A stretch of DNA of 64,000 nucleotides, taken from contig CAMPDV010001067.1 in NCBI GenBank assembly GCA_946699065.1, positions 1 to 64,000 of the forward strand. The letters run 5' to 3'. Below the pieces are notes generated by a model, which had not been told where the DNA came from, searched no databases, and saw only the letters and a program-made list of their open reading frames with translations. This document shows, piece by piece, positions 14,212 through 26,899 of the stretch (the first letter of the stretch is position 1; every line of letters begins with the position of its first letter). This DNA comes from Loxodes magnus. Its lineage: Eukaryota; Ciliophora; Karyorelictea; Loxodida; Loxodidae. Both the position numbers and the translations under genes were made by a program.

Positions 14212-17188
14212 AGAAACTCACTTATTTTCTTTTATTTTCTTGATTTAATTATCTTTTTAATCATTTTATACCTTTTTATTGTATTAATTACATAATATAT
14301 CTGCTTAGTACTTTAGTTAATAGTTGGTTTATAACTAGTGAAATAAAGGGATTTGGCTAAAGTAAAATAATGATAGTATTATGGCAGTTAATAGAATTTT
14401 GAAATATCTTTAGAAGTAAGTTAGATAGTTTTTCATTTGGCTTACTAAATTCCAAAAAATCTTCTTATAGCACATTTATATATCTTGTTGAAGTTAAAAT
14501 TAGTATTAAGACTGTAGTATTATTTTCGTTATTTCTTGCTTCATAAAACTATTTTATGCTAAGAAAGTTTATATTCATTTAGTGAATTTTATAATTTTCA
14601 TTTTTCTACTATATCTTTTTGTTTAGAGTGTAATTTATTTCTACCTAAGTAATATTATATCATCTTTATAAAAAATTTTAGAATTTTTATCTTCGTTTTA
14701 ATTAAGACATTGTTAAGGACGCACATTATTTAGGTTATTTATAAGTTTCTTAATTTGTTATCTTTTCAATTTCCTAGAATTATGGTTTGAATTATCTTAC
14801 TTTACTATTCTATCTTTTATAATATAGTGATTAGTCTTTAATACTTAGATTTCTTTTAATTTACTCATTTTAATTAGCAGTTCTATAATAATTGACTTTT
14901 TAATCAAATTATATCAAAACTAGTTACTTTAAACTCTCTTTTTGCTTTTACTATCTATTAATTTTAACTTAGTAGGTTTGAATTATTATTCTAAGATTAA
15001 ATAGTTAAGTTTCCTAACTTTTTGATAAGTTATCTGTAACTAGCATTAGATACTATAAACCCTTATACCTTATTTTCTATGTAGATAGAATATTAGTTGG
15101 ATAATAGACTATTTATTCCTATTTACTTAAGATACTTCCTACTATACTATTAATACTGAAATATATAGGATTATTATTAGAATGTTCTATATAAGGCTAC
15201 CTTTTCATTATATTCTCTTACTTATTTCATTTAATAACACTTTAATTTCACAGAAGTTGGTTAATTAATTAGTATATAATGAAAGCTTTATACAGTAATG
15301 CAATTGCTTATTACTGTAGACAATCTGTCCAAGCTATTTCTTTTACTAAATGATCTAATTATATAAGATAACCAGTCTGTATATACACTTCTCAGTATTA
15401 TCTGTAATTCTACCTACTTTACTTACTTGTTTTATACCCTTTTAACTAAAATTGTCACTTAAACCTGTAAAATAAATTTTACTTTCTAGTGCTTTGATGA
15501 TATTGCAAGAGTTAGCAAAAGAAAGAGTGTACTAGCATATTATAGTACTTGTAATGCTATGCTAGTAGTATTCTTAGTATTATTTGACTGTTATTCATTA
15601 TTAGAAGCTCATTCATATATTTTACCTTTTCCTAAGTGATTATTTTACTTATATTATTGCTAGGAAGAAAATTACTTAGATATCAGAGTTTATAATAGAA
15701 AAGATTTATGCTTCGAAGTTAGGAAATAGTTAAAACTGTCTGATTTTAAGTTTGGAGACATGAAGTAATCAGTATCTCAATTTAAATTTTTCAGTGGCAA
15801 GGATATTGAGAGATGATATTTGAGCATGTAGATATATAGTCTACGCTCAGAACAGAGAGAAATACGTTAATTAAAACTTAGAGTATAAAACTGGTAAACT
15901 GATTCTTATAATGTTGATTTCTGATTTATAAGAATTCAAATAATTACCAGCGTTTATCTTTGATTGCTCAGTTTTAGTAAGAGAAGGAAAATTCCATAGC
16001 TTAAAGGAAATATACAATAATTAAAATATCCTTAGTTCTTAGAATTATTCACTAAATGGTTAAAAAGATTGACTGTTTATTAAATAATGGGATAATAGCT
16101 GCAAGGTAGATTCTAAAAGAAAGATATTAAGAGAATAAGAGTAGAAATGATTATTGCATATAATGCTGTTAGTATATATGATTTACCTTAGGATTAACAA
16201 GCTAAAAAGATGCCAATATTAGCTTGCTAACTCTTGTAAAATACTCCTATTATGAAATTCAAACATTATTGCTAAAATTAAAAAATTAAAATTAAACCAA
16301 CAAATGACATGAAATAGCTTTAGGGGTAATAAGTTCTATTACTAATCATTAGTATATTAGGATAAAAGGTATAAGACTACATTGTAACATGAGCTTATTT
16401 AATTTAAAGTAAAGTATCTATAAGAAGTTTAATAATAAGAATTCTAAATAAACTTACTATGCCTTTTTAAAGCAATCTCATATACAATAATAATCCTGAA
16501 AGAAGCTAAATTATTATAGCATAGTACATTAAAATTTGATTCTAATACTAAATAGTTTCTTATATGTCTTTTTATAACTAAATAAAGTATATAAATTGCA
16601 TAGTGATGACACTCATTCGAAAGTTAGCACGATTAAGAAGGATTTAATATAAAATTTAGTTGATGAAGGGGAGATTTAAGTCATGCTATTTATCTTGTTT
16701 CTTAAATTCAAATAATTAGAAAGAGATAAAACAGTTTAATTGTTTCAAAATTGAGTTTTCTTTTATAGAAATAAACCAGAAAAACATCTTATAATTCTTT
16801 CATTAAGCAAACATTTAAAAATTTAAAATGTATAATTATTAATTTAGTCAGTATTGATAAAGAAGTAGTCTATAAAAGTTTACTTATAAAACAGATTTTA
16901 AATAAGTAAATATAGGAAAAATAAAAATCAAGTAATCGAAGGCATAATAATAGTTTAAATAGGAATAATTAGAAACTTTAAATAAACTACATGGAATTAT
17001 CAAAAGTAATACTCTTTAATGTAATCTAAATCACTTAGATTAAATAGTAGATAAATACTGAAACTTAAGTATTTCAAAATGGTTTAAAGCAATTTATAAA
17101 AATGATCTTATGATTTCTAGAGATCAATACTTTTAATTAAAATCAACTATAAAGAATTCTAAATGAATTAATTTTCGGCTAAACCTTT
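14212..17188. other. 3-kb spacer, no gene defended
   Basis: A long AT-rich interval between the 3' ends of the kinase and eIF4B genes. The first 1.4 kb is T-rich and featureless. From about 15.7 kb the plus strand becomes A-richer, and one frame gives an unbroken but unrecognisable Q/K/L-rich sequence interrupted by several TGA. No known motif, RNA-like structure or clear repeat is seen. A divergent or decayed gene cannot be excluded. Confidence 0.4.
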
Positions 17189-18743
17189 TCACTTTTTCTG
17201 AATTCTATTTCCACGATTCATCCTTCCTTGCTTCTATTTCTTCAAAATTCTAACATACGTTACTTTGTTTGAATCATAAGAAGATTTTCTTATAAGTTAA
17301 TCTTATTTCTACTCTTCAATTAGTACTAATGAAGACTAAGCTCTTTATTCTAAATTTGGATCTTTTTAGTTCTAGGGATTTTGATATGCTACCTCTTCAG
17401 TCTTTGCATTTTATTCTTATTAAATATATTATTTAATATCAATAGGTTAAGTTATTTTAACTGGTTAGTTTGGAGAGGTAAAGCCAGTTGTTGACTATTT
17501 TATTGACTGATTTGAAATAATTTGTTGATTCTAAGCTAGTTGAGAATGGGTAAATGGTTCAGATTTTCTTATTCTTCTTGCATTTGCCTATATTATATCT
17601 TACTCTTCTAGAAAGTAGTTGCTTTTATTCTTCTTCTGTTGGTCAATCGCCTTTTACTTCTCCAGCTTTTTTATTATCAGAGTGCTATTCTTGAATGGAT
17701 TTACTATTTTTTGTATTTTCTTCTTCTTTTCGATCCTTATTTTTAATGACTTCCTAGATATTAGATCTTCCTTAATTATCCTTATTAAATTACTCTTGCT
17801 ACTTTTGAGGGTTTTCTTTTTAATCCTAATCTCCCTATTTTTTCTAAATATCTAAGCTTTCCTATAAGCTTTATTTTTAGCTTTCTTGATCTTTTAAATC
17901 AATTTCTTACTTTTATATCTTTCTTAACTCAATTTCTAATTCTTTCTTTTAAGTATCGACTGGTTTAGCCCCTCCAAAAGGATCTAATTTTTATTAACTA
18001 GAAGACTTTTATGCTTATTACAAAGTCTGAGGAATCGGACTTTATGGCTACTACTTTCTAGAGTTGGTAAATCTAGGCACTTATTGCTATTCAACATGTT
18101 GCTATTCTTATTTCTTTGAGTAGTAAGGATTTTAGTTTGCTTTTAAATACCTTCCCCTTTGGCTTTTTACATATTGTTTTTATTTAGGCTGGTATTACTA
18201 TTAGTTCTCATAGGCATTATAATCTCAGTTTTCTTAATTAGACAGCAAATTCAAAAATAGTTTTCTTCCCTAAAAGTCTTTATTGTTCTATTTCATAATA
18301 TACTTTGCTTTATTTTTATCATATGTTATAATTTCGCCATTCCCTGTACTTCTTCCTTGCTTTTAGTATAAAATAGCTACTTAATCTTAATTATCACACT
18401 ATAGAAAGCTAGCTAGTTCTTTCTCATTTGATTTGAAAGGCAAATTCCTGACTTAAATAGTAAAAGGAGGAGTCATGCTATCAATCTATTAGAGTATATA
18501 CTCTTCTTCTTTATAATATTCTTCGTAATCTTATTACTCATAGCCTGCATTATACTGCTCTTCAAGACCAAATTCTTAAGAATGCTTATTATACTGACTG
18601 ACTTATTATGGAAGCTTTTAATTCTAAAAGTTCTCTTCGTTTTCATTCTTTTACTCATTTAAAGTTTGCTAAGGATCATAAAGTGGCTGCATAATATCCT
18701 CATCATCTTCTTCGACTTCTTCTTCTGCCCAATTTGTTTTCAT
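17189..18743 (-). CDS. Translation initiation factor eIF4B-like protein
   Basis: Minus strand, from ATG (18741-18743) to TGA (17189-17191), 512 aa after removing a 16-nt intron at 17588-17603 (GTAAGATA...ATAG). The N-terminus MKTNWAEEEVEEDDED is the acidic, Trp-containing start typical of eIF4B. An RRM follows from about residue 94 (IQVRNLPFKSNEKELASFL), with a degenerate RNP1. At about 252-262 is DPFGGAKPVDTQKKE, the diagnostic eIF4B box (animal eIF4B has FGGAKPVDTAARE repeats), present here once. The remainder is Q/K/N-rich and disordered. The factor stimulates eIF4A helicase and mRNA recruitment to the 40S subunit. A shorter start at 18476 was rejected because the upstream frame is clearly coding. 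The intron is certain: unspliced, the C-terminus changes character, while spliced it ends cleanly. Confidence 0.9.
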
Positions 18744-21700
18744 TATTATAAAAAATATGAGTATTCTACAACTTTTAATACTTTAAGTATTTCTCACACT
18801 AATAACTATCTATCAACTTACTTTACAACATACTATAAAATACTTTTCTATCACACTAATACCCACTTTGTGATAATTGACTTACATCACTTTCTTTAGT
18901 TTTCTTTAAGATATTAGAACCTCTAAATACCTTTAATAAGTAACTTTCTTCCTAAGTACTAAGAATTATATAAACCAAGCAAATCTAAATAGTTAACTAA
19001 TACTGAGCTAATCTACAATTTTATAATACCTTTAATAATTCTATTTATACTTCTATATCTTAATTAGTGCTTTATCAACTATTGCTAATCTCTTCAACTT
19101 TTATCAGTTTTTCATACTATTAGTTATCTCTTTAATGAAGAACTGATAAAATATTAGGGTTTTAATCTTTTATCACTAGCTTTAGTTTTAAGACTAGCCC
19201 TATAGCCTTTCTATGATATAAGTAAATAACTAAACTTATTTAAGTTCAGTAGCTTACCTCTATTATTATACTACTAAGCTACCTGCTTATCTTATAACTA
19301 GCTTTCTATAATATTCTTCTATTAGGCTTTATTGTTGCCTTTTATACAGATCCAGAGAAAACTGATTACTCATCTGAAATGGGAGCAAAAGCTAATTAGC
19401 TGAATAGTAGTTTCGTTTGAATAATCAAATTCTTTAATAATTCTATAGTACCAAGTGTTAAAATTTAAATAGCTTTAAAGATATAGCTTGATTTTAATAT
19501 ACTTAGCTGTATAGAATCATAAGTATTATAAATAGTCTAATAACCTAATTATAAGACTTATTCTAAGTTAGTTTATTTAGCAAGCAGGTAAAGAGCTATA
19601 TTCAATATAAATTAGCAAAAAGAAGATAAGCATAAGACTTAGTTAAATGCCTTCTATTTAAAGCTAATATTTCTTTAGTTTATTCAATAAAGGAATATAA
19701 ATATAAATTATAAGCTTTCATAGCTAGAAACAGTAGCAGTCAATATTATATAGGTAGCTTTTAACGTGATAAGGAAATAAATGATAAATGATCTTTTGTT
19801 CCTTTCATTTAAGATTGAATAAATACCTTTATCTTTATAAAGCTTTACTAGTTTTGTAAGAGTATAAGGCTTATTAAAACTTACTTAGTTACTTAAATTA
19901 ACTATACTTCTAGTATTCCTAAATAAAAAGAAATACTAGCTCTTAATATAGCTTTACTACTAAGATAACTCTATCCAATATAGGAATTTTAAGAATATGT
20001 ACATTTAATTATTAGCAAAGTTAATTATAACCCAATTCTAAGACTCACTCTTTACTTTTGCTGAGCTATTAGTCTTATCTCGCTAAATCTATTTACTTTT
20101 AGATTACTTCTGAAAGATGTTGAGTTACAGGCTCAATAATATTTTATTACTTGCATAGATATTCTAAAATCTAGAATGAATCGAGTAAGAGATTATATGT
20201 TTCTTGATCTCTATCTCTAATGAAATTCTGAACTAAGTTATTTAACGATATTATAACCCCGTTTAAAGTCCATTAATGAGGAGATTATTCAATATAGCTC
20301 TGCAAAAGCTTAACTGCTTTAAAATTGACTTGCAGATGCTTTAATATCTTTTAACTTTTAACATTTCCTGTGATATTAAGAATTATTCCTATGCTAAGTT
20401 CTCTTACTCTAGTCTAGATCTAGTTTTCTAATATATTGCTATCCTTTTGACTAAATGCCACTATTTGCTTGATCATCTCATTTTTAATTAGTTCATCTGC
20501 TACTTTTTAAGTCCTTTCATAGTTAGAAGTTAAGTTAATTATAGCAGCTAGTATTTTTACTTTGCTGACTAGGGAATCCTTTTTAGAGAGAAAATGGAGG
20601 GAAATTAGTATGAAAGTATTCATATTTTAGGTTAAGAAGTTCTAGCCTAATTCGCTTGTAGAAATGAGTTCTAGGATGTTAGCTATTCTACTCTGATATT
20701 TGCTATTAAGACTAATTTTGCTATTTAGAACGAAGTCAAGCTTAACTTACTTAAATATGTGAGAAAACACCTTAAGCTAGCAGTAGTTTTCGCTTAAGAA
20801 CTTCATATATCTTCTGTCACTGTCTACATTAGTAACCAGTTTAATACAGTATGATACCATTTTAATAGCATTCTTAGGTCTCATCAGTTTTAAAATGAAG
20901 CAGGCAAATTACTAGGATTGAATCCACTTGAGATAGAAGCTATAGTGTTCAATTACAAAGGACTACTCTTGCTAAGATCTCAGTTTAGTTTATTTACTGA
21001 TAAGAAAGTCTAAACATGCATAAATTACTTTACATAGCTAACTTATTATCTCCTAGTTATAGATCTAACTTTGCTATATGTTGCTTATTCACTCATTAAC
21101 CTAACCCACTCTTTTATTCATTAGTGAATTAGCTATCTTAAAGCTGTTATAAACTGATTTTTTTGCATATTATATCATTTAAGTAAACACAGCTTTAGAG
21201 GGAATTTATTTATAGTCACTTAAAAAGGAAAAGAGGAAGTCAAAATTAGTAGAGTTAATGTCAAAAGAACTTACTTTCATTTTTTCTCCCAGCGTTTGGA
21301 TTTCTGAGTTAAGTGTTTTGATGTTAATAATCGACTAAGATTTCCTTCTATACTCCATATGATTTATACATTCCTAAGATATCTAAGGTTTATAATCATT
21401 GCATCATATCTTATTTAAAAAAAAGGATACTAAAGCTACTTTAATTTTAGTTTTAAATAAGAGTAGTATTTTTAAGTCTAAAAGCAGCTACATGTTATCA
21501 AACTAATTATACTATAATTTCTAATTTTTAAGTTATGGAATGAGATAAATTATGCTTATGATGTGTCTTTAAAAGCCTAATTATTAAGTTATTAAAGCTT
21601 AACTTTATAAATAAAAGCCTTTATTTTAACTTATCCATTAGATATTGGGATATCTTTAAGATTAAGATTCAAATTTAGATATTAAGTAAATGAAAGTTAG

Positions 21701-22269
21701 CTTATATGGTATTTTGATCCTAGTTTGTATTTTAGGTTCTAATAATTACTTATTGATTCTAAATTAAGAGGGGAACTGCAAAAATCGCTGAAACTAATTG
21801 ATTTTGTTAATTTAATACTTTACCTCTACAAACTTCTTTTTTTGAATATCTTAATAGCTTTAATGTCCCTATATCAAATTTGAATTTCAACTAATCTTCT
21901 TTCTATTCTCTTGAGTAAGTATTTTAGTATTATTACTGGCTTCTTTTCTATAATTCTACTAAAGTGGGAGACATTTAATAGTATAACTAGGAGGTTTATT
22001 GCTGGAATAAACTATTTAAGTTAGAGCTATTTATCCTAGCTTTATTTAATTTGCCTTGACTAGTTCCTTTAAAGTTAGTAATTGGCTTTATTAAAGATTA
22101 TACTTATATTTTTTATTTTAAATCTGCAGATTTTACTTTTAACAACTCCGATTTGAAAAAATAGTCAAACTATTATTTGTATTTTGAATAATAAAGTTAA
22201 ATAATAGAGATGAGGTGGCTAAAATAAGTTGATAAGATTAATGATATAAAAGTAAATAGAATTAAGTCT
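18744..22269. other. 3.5-kb spacer, no gene defended
   Basis: The longest gene-poor stretch on the left side. Composition resembles its surroundings. A plus-strand frame at about 20594-21127 gives some 178 codons with one internal TGA, ending TAG-TGA, with a fairly ordinary amino-acid mix, but no family is recognised and its length is not improbable in this code. No tRNA, no structured-RNA island and no clear repeat is seen. Confidence 0.4.
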
Positions 22270-24444
22270 TCACCCAGCTAGTTCTTCTTTCATAATATTT
22301 ATTCTTGCAGTTACTTTTTTATACTTATCTTCTTATCCTGTCTATTTTAAATACTAGGCTAGTTTTAAATCATGCTAAACTTGCTGACTAATGACTGTTG
22401 TGTAATCTTCTTAACTGATTATTCCATTTTCTATCTGAGTTTTCAAAATCTGAATATTAAAAATTACGATAAACTTTTGAGAAACGGCTTGAAATTTAGA
22501 TTTTAACGCGTTTATTTGCTACATATTTAAACCATCAATTCTGGCTTGTATTACTTATTATTTCAATTGTTCAGTAAGTTTTTCTAATAGCAAAAAGCTT
22601 TTCAAATTATCGATAATATCAGGATCGGTAATTTCTTCTTTTGATAACCCTTCTGGTATTGCTATATTACTTTTTACTTGACTTTATTGCTATTGAGGTG
22701 CTGGATTCTATTAAATCTGTTTATTCTGTGTTTAAGCAGGCTATTATTGCTACTGCTAAGGTTTTTACTAGATAGGTTATTATACCTATTATTAAGGAGC
22801 TGCTGGCTAAGTTTATTATTAAGCTACTTCATTTGGATCTTTAAAAATAATGTATTTTTTGATATCAGTTTTGTATTCTCTCTCACATATAGGCTACCTT
22901 ATTCTAATTTAAATGGTGACATATAAATTATTCTTATGTCCTTCTAATTTGCAATCGCCTGTAAATTGAGTTGTATTTGCAAAGTTAGCTAGTTTTAAAG
23001 CTCCCTTTCCCATGCTTTAATTGCTTATAAGTGGTCGATATTTCCACATTTCAATGGCTAGTTTTCTTTTATGTAGGAATTTTCACATTCTTTTATCACC
23101 TTCAACTACTTTTTTAAATTAATATCCTCCTTTATATACCATTCAGTTAGTATCTAAGCTTGCTATTCCTTCAATTTATAGTTTAGCCTAATAACTTTTT
23201 CCTTCTTTGAATCCACTGCCTTTTCCTAAAACAATTTCAATGCTATTTTCTTGTAAATCCATTTGAATAACTTCAATTGATTCTACTATCTAGTTGTATT
23301 TTACTAAAGGAAGTGGTAAGTTTTTATTCGCTTCGAGCTCGTTTAATTTGTTGGCCCAATCTTAATAATATTTCATACCTTTATGATGCTTTTAGGCTTC
23401 TTATTTTTTATTCTACTTCATCAATTTCAACGCTTTTGATTTAAACTCTTCAAGATTCTCATTACATTACTACTTATATAGCTTCAAGTTATTCATTCTT
23501 TCCTTTTAGAGTTCTAATTATTATTATTCCATTTACTTTTTCTTTTCAGCTTCTATAAGCAACTGATTTTTCTTTTCAGCTTCTAATTACTGCTAGTTCT
23601 TCTTTTAAGGTTCGTTTTTTTATTTTGTATTAGTTTCCTTTTTTTCTTCTTCAAGCTAATCAAGATCTTCTGCATCTAATTAAATATCTTAAACATTCTA
23701 TACTTCTCCTTAGTTTACTTCTATTTCCTGAGGATCCTTTACTTCTTCTTCTCCCTTTTCTTCATTTTAATCCAAGGCTTCGCTTTCTTCTAACTCTTTT
23801 TGCATTAGTTAGCATCATTTTTTAATTACAACTTCTTTTTAAGGTTCTAACTCAATTAATTCTGGTAGAGTTTCTAGAGCTTCCTTTATGCTTTAGCAAT
23901 ACATTTAAATAGTTAGCTCTCCAGACTCTACTTTATTTTGTAAATCTTCAATTTTTTTATCTAATTTAGCTTTTAATTCTGTATTTCCAGCTTTTTCTAG
24001 TTTTTCACTTTCAAATTCCAAAACGGTTAGTGCTAGAGGAATTTCTTCAATTTCCTCTTCATTCTGAATTATATATTCATTTTACTTTTTCTTTTAGCCT
24101 TTTCCAGTCTAAGCTGCTTTATGTACTGTAATTAACTACTAGGTTGATTACAATTCAGCTTATAACGATTTAGAGTCTTTTAGAGCTTCAAGCGCTTTTT
24201 AAACATTACCAACCTTTTTTAACTTAATACACTCTAAATTCTTCTACTAAATCATCGCAGTAAGTTGCTGAATTCTTTTTTCATATTAAACAAGTTAATT
24301 TTACTACTCAGGAGTAATCTAAACCTATTCTTCTTTCTCTTCCTCTTCTTCATCTAAATCTCCAAGTTCTGCTAGCAAATCTTATTCACCCCCTTCATTA
24401 CCTTCTTCTACTTATTTCATCAATTCATTAAAAGAATCATCCAT
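22270..24444 (-). CDS. CC2D1/Lgd-like coiled-coil and C2 domain protein
   Basis: Minus strand, 724 aa in one uninterrupted frame from ATG (24442-24444) to TGA (22270-22272). Acidic N-terminus (MDDSFNELMKQVEEG, then LLAELGDLDEEEE). Two to three DM14-like helical hairpins follow: one near residue 60-95 (ECIKLKKVGNVQKALEALKD) and one near 335-375 (KALKLMKQNKKQEAQKHHKG). A C2 domain spans about 385-516, starting with VESIEVIQMDLQ and ending YVTIQIRIRQPI, with the R-I-R-x-P ending typical of CC2D1A/B and Drosophila Lgd. A polyQ/P linker (mostly TAA/TAG) precedes a helical C-terminus. In animals this family binds the ESCRT-III protein CHMP4/Shrub and controls endosomal sorting; a similar membrane-trafficking role is inferred. 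Three internal tryptophans are TGA (for example VIKKWCQL, DTNWMVY). Confidence 0.88.
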
Positions 24445-24666
24445 CTTTTAATGATTATAATCCTTGTCTTTAGCTTTTAAACTTTCTATTTAATTACACT
24501 ATTTAAAGCTAAGTGTCACTTATAGTCTTTAAACTATCCTGCATCTCTTATTTATATCTTTATTTATTTAAATAAAAAGCTATATTTTTATTTAGCTACT
24601 ATATATAAATAAGGCTGCTATATCAACTAATTAAGTTAAATACTAATCAAAAGTTAATTCTCTAAC

Positions 24667-26031
24667 TCACTATATTTGGAACTGTAATTTTGCAATTTCA
24701 GGCGAGCTTATGTTCCATAATAGACTCTTTAAATTTTCCTTACTTTGGATAAGCTAAGAAGTAGTTATTTTCCTTTAGCTCCTACCAAAAAGGAAGTTTT
24801 TTTCCCTCTGCTGGTTAATATGCTTTTTAATCTATTGCTAGATTTTGTTCTTATGCTTTAATTATTTTAGTTTTTCAATATCACATTAATTTTCTATATA
24901 TCTGCTTGATTTGTTAGCTACGCTATTTTCCATTTGCTAATTTTTTAGTTTCTACTCTACTTCTGATATTTAAGCATAACTTTATCTCATTACTTTGGTT
25001 TTTTAAGTAGAGGATGACCTTTCTTTGTTGTATCTGTTGTTCTAAGTTAGTTTATTTTTATAAGGCAGATTTTTATTCATTCTGGTATGGTTCTGCTAGA
25101 TGTAGTTTGGAGATAAGATAATTTTATCTTGAAAGTAAATAATAGTTTTCTTTGGCTTTATTTTAAAGCTAAAATTTTTTATTGGCAAAGACTTCTTTTA
25201 CTCCTCCCCTTTGCTATTAGCAAAACTTTTGCCTTTTTTTATTTAAAAAGCTTTAGATTAAATATTTGGATTTACAGTGCTATTGTCTGATAGAATAGCC
25301 TATTTATTATCCTAGGACATAAGTAGAAAGTTTTTCTTACTTTACTAAGATTTATCATTGGCATTGTCTCAGATTTTTCTTCCAATTACCTAATTTTAAT
25401 TATCTTCTTTTTATAAATAGATACTACTAGTTTTAGGTCTTTACTAGTTTCTTAAAGGAGAGGTTTTTAAATAATTCCATTCTTCCTTCTACCCTCTCAA
25501 GTTTGATTGCATATTTGCTCTCTTAATCTTCTTTAAGGACATTTTATCCAGATAGCTTTGCTTTTATACTAATTAGTCTTTATTGTTTTATATCTAATAC
25601 TTTATTATTTCCAACTCAGTTGGATAATTACCTCTTTTATCCTCATTTCATTTAGTATGTGGAGAAAAGATAAGATTGTTACTCTTACTCTTCTACAGTT
25701 CATTAGACTCAAAGTTAGAATTTCTACCCTATTTCTCTAGATTGTCACTAAGATTGCTTAGTAATATTTAATTAAACTGCTCTTATATCTTCTGCTTCTA
25801 GATTTCTAGACTAGTAATTAAATGCTTCAACTTTTTTTTTTACTTTTACCGTTCCTTCCTGATTTTAGAGTATAGTATGTTATTCTACTCTTCACTTAAT
25901 AGGTTTTGGTTTTAAGTGTTCTACATGGTTTATTTAATATAAACTAGTTATTTAATTTATAATACCCATTAAACTACTCCTTCCTTCTAGTACCTAACCC
26001 TTATTTCCTTTGCTTCTACTATCTTATTCAT
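24667..26031 (-). CDS. Basic coiled-coil protein of unknown function
   Basis: Minus strand, one frame from TGA (24667-24669) back to ATG at 26029-26031, 454 codons. An internal ATG at 25924-25926, preceded by more spacer-like sequence, would give 419 aa and may be the true start. The product is strongly basic and Q/K/N/S-rich. An N-terminal coiled coil runs over about 110 residues (KIRKERQKQKKKLKHLITSL), a long disordered middle follows, and a C-terminal helical segment carries several Q-rich heptads (CDIEKLKQLKHKNKIQQQIK) and a conserved-looking end (NLKSLLWNISSPEIAKLQFQ). It follows the CC2D1-like gene by 220 bp in the opposite order of transcription. I recognise no family. Confidence 0.68.
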
Positions 26032-26302
26032 ACTATCCTAGATCTTTGCTATTTTATACTCTAGTATCTTTTATATTTACAATAGTCTGAATGTGCTAAA
26101 TTAAGTTTAAGCTAATTCATAGAAATAGAGAATAGATTAAGGGGTTAAATAGGGAAATTAAGTATATTGATATAAAGGAAAAGGTAAGGGAAGAAGACTG
26201 TTCTGATAGTTAAGACTAGAGTTAAAATTAGGTTTTAGGGGATTTTATAGAAACGAATCTGATTTTAAGTTATCAAATTTATTATAAATTTGAGGTTTAA
26301 AT

Positions 26303-26758
26303 ATGTAGAAACGACCAGTTAGCAAACCTATTGGTGAGGAAACAGGAGAGTTAGGAAACACTGCTGGAACAATGGGGTAAACTATGGGTGGATAAGGATA
26401 AGCAGGAGGAGCATCATTAAAAGGGAAACTGCTAGCTTTAGAGCAATAAATTAATCAACTATAAGAAGATATGAACTTTCATAAGAAAGAAGTAAATGTT
26501 CTTAAATCAGAAAAAGAAACACTTGAGTAGGTTCTTACCATGAAAATCTAAGATGTAAGAAAATCCCTTACTAATGAAATTTATAGAGTTGAGGAAGAAA
26601 TGAAGAGACATTTTGCACACTAAAAGGCTGAAAACTCAAGATTGTAACAACAAATAACAGCATTAAAGGGAGAGAAAACAGCACTATAGTAGTAACTTCT
26701 AGGACTGTAGAGAAGAATTGCGGAATTAGAATTGTAGGTTGGATAGGAAGAATAGTGA
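26303..26758 (+). CDS. Small coiled-coil protein, likely ciliary
   Basis: A 151-aa frame from ATG 26303 to TGA 26756-26758 (final codons TAG then TGA). A flexible Gly/Gln-rich head of about 40 residues (GTMGQTMGGQGQAGGASLKG) is followed by a single, very regular coiled coil to the end (LQQQITALKGEKTALQQQLL, then RRIAELELQVG). The length, single parallel coiled coil and ciliate setting fit small axonemal or basal-body coiled-coil proteins, and the tight conservation-like heptads argue for a real gene. The exact family is not recognised. It is divergent from the gene ending at 26031, and convergent with the four-TM gene, whose stop lies 140 bp away. Confidence 0.78.
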
Positions 26759-26899
26759 TTTAAATCTAACTTTTTCACTATTATTGTTATAAAATTTATA
26801 AGACTCCCATAGATAAAATATCAATCTAATTGAAAATTTTTATATGAAATAATAAATAAAAGAAGGTATTGAATGAGTTTAAGGATAGATCTAATTTAC

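Noticed and set aside
18474..18476. Start of eIF4B at the ATG before TPPFTIQVRNLPF
   Set aside because: The upstream frame is continuous acidic/Q-rich coding sequence beginning MKTNWAEEEVEED at 18743, the expected eIF4B N-terminus.
20594..21127. Possible 178-codon gene on the plus strand
   Set aside because: It looks ordinary as protein, but has no recognisable motif, and such a length between TGAs is not unusual here; left as spacer.
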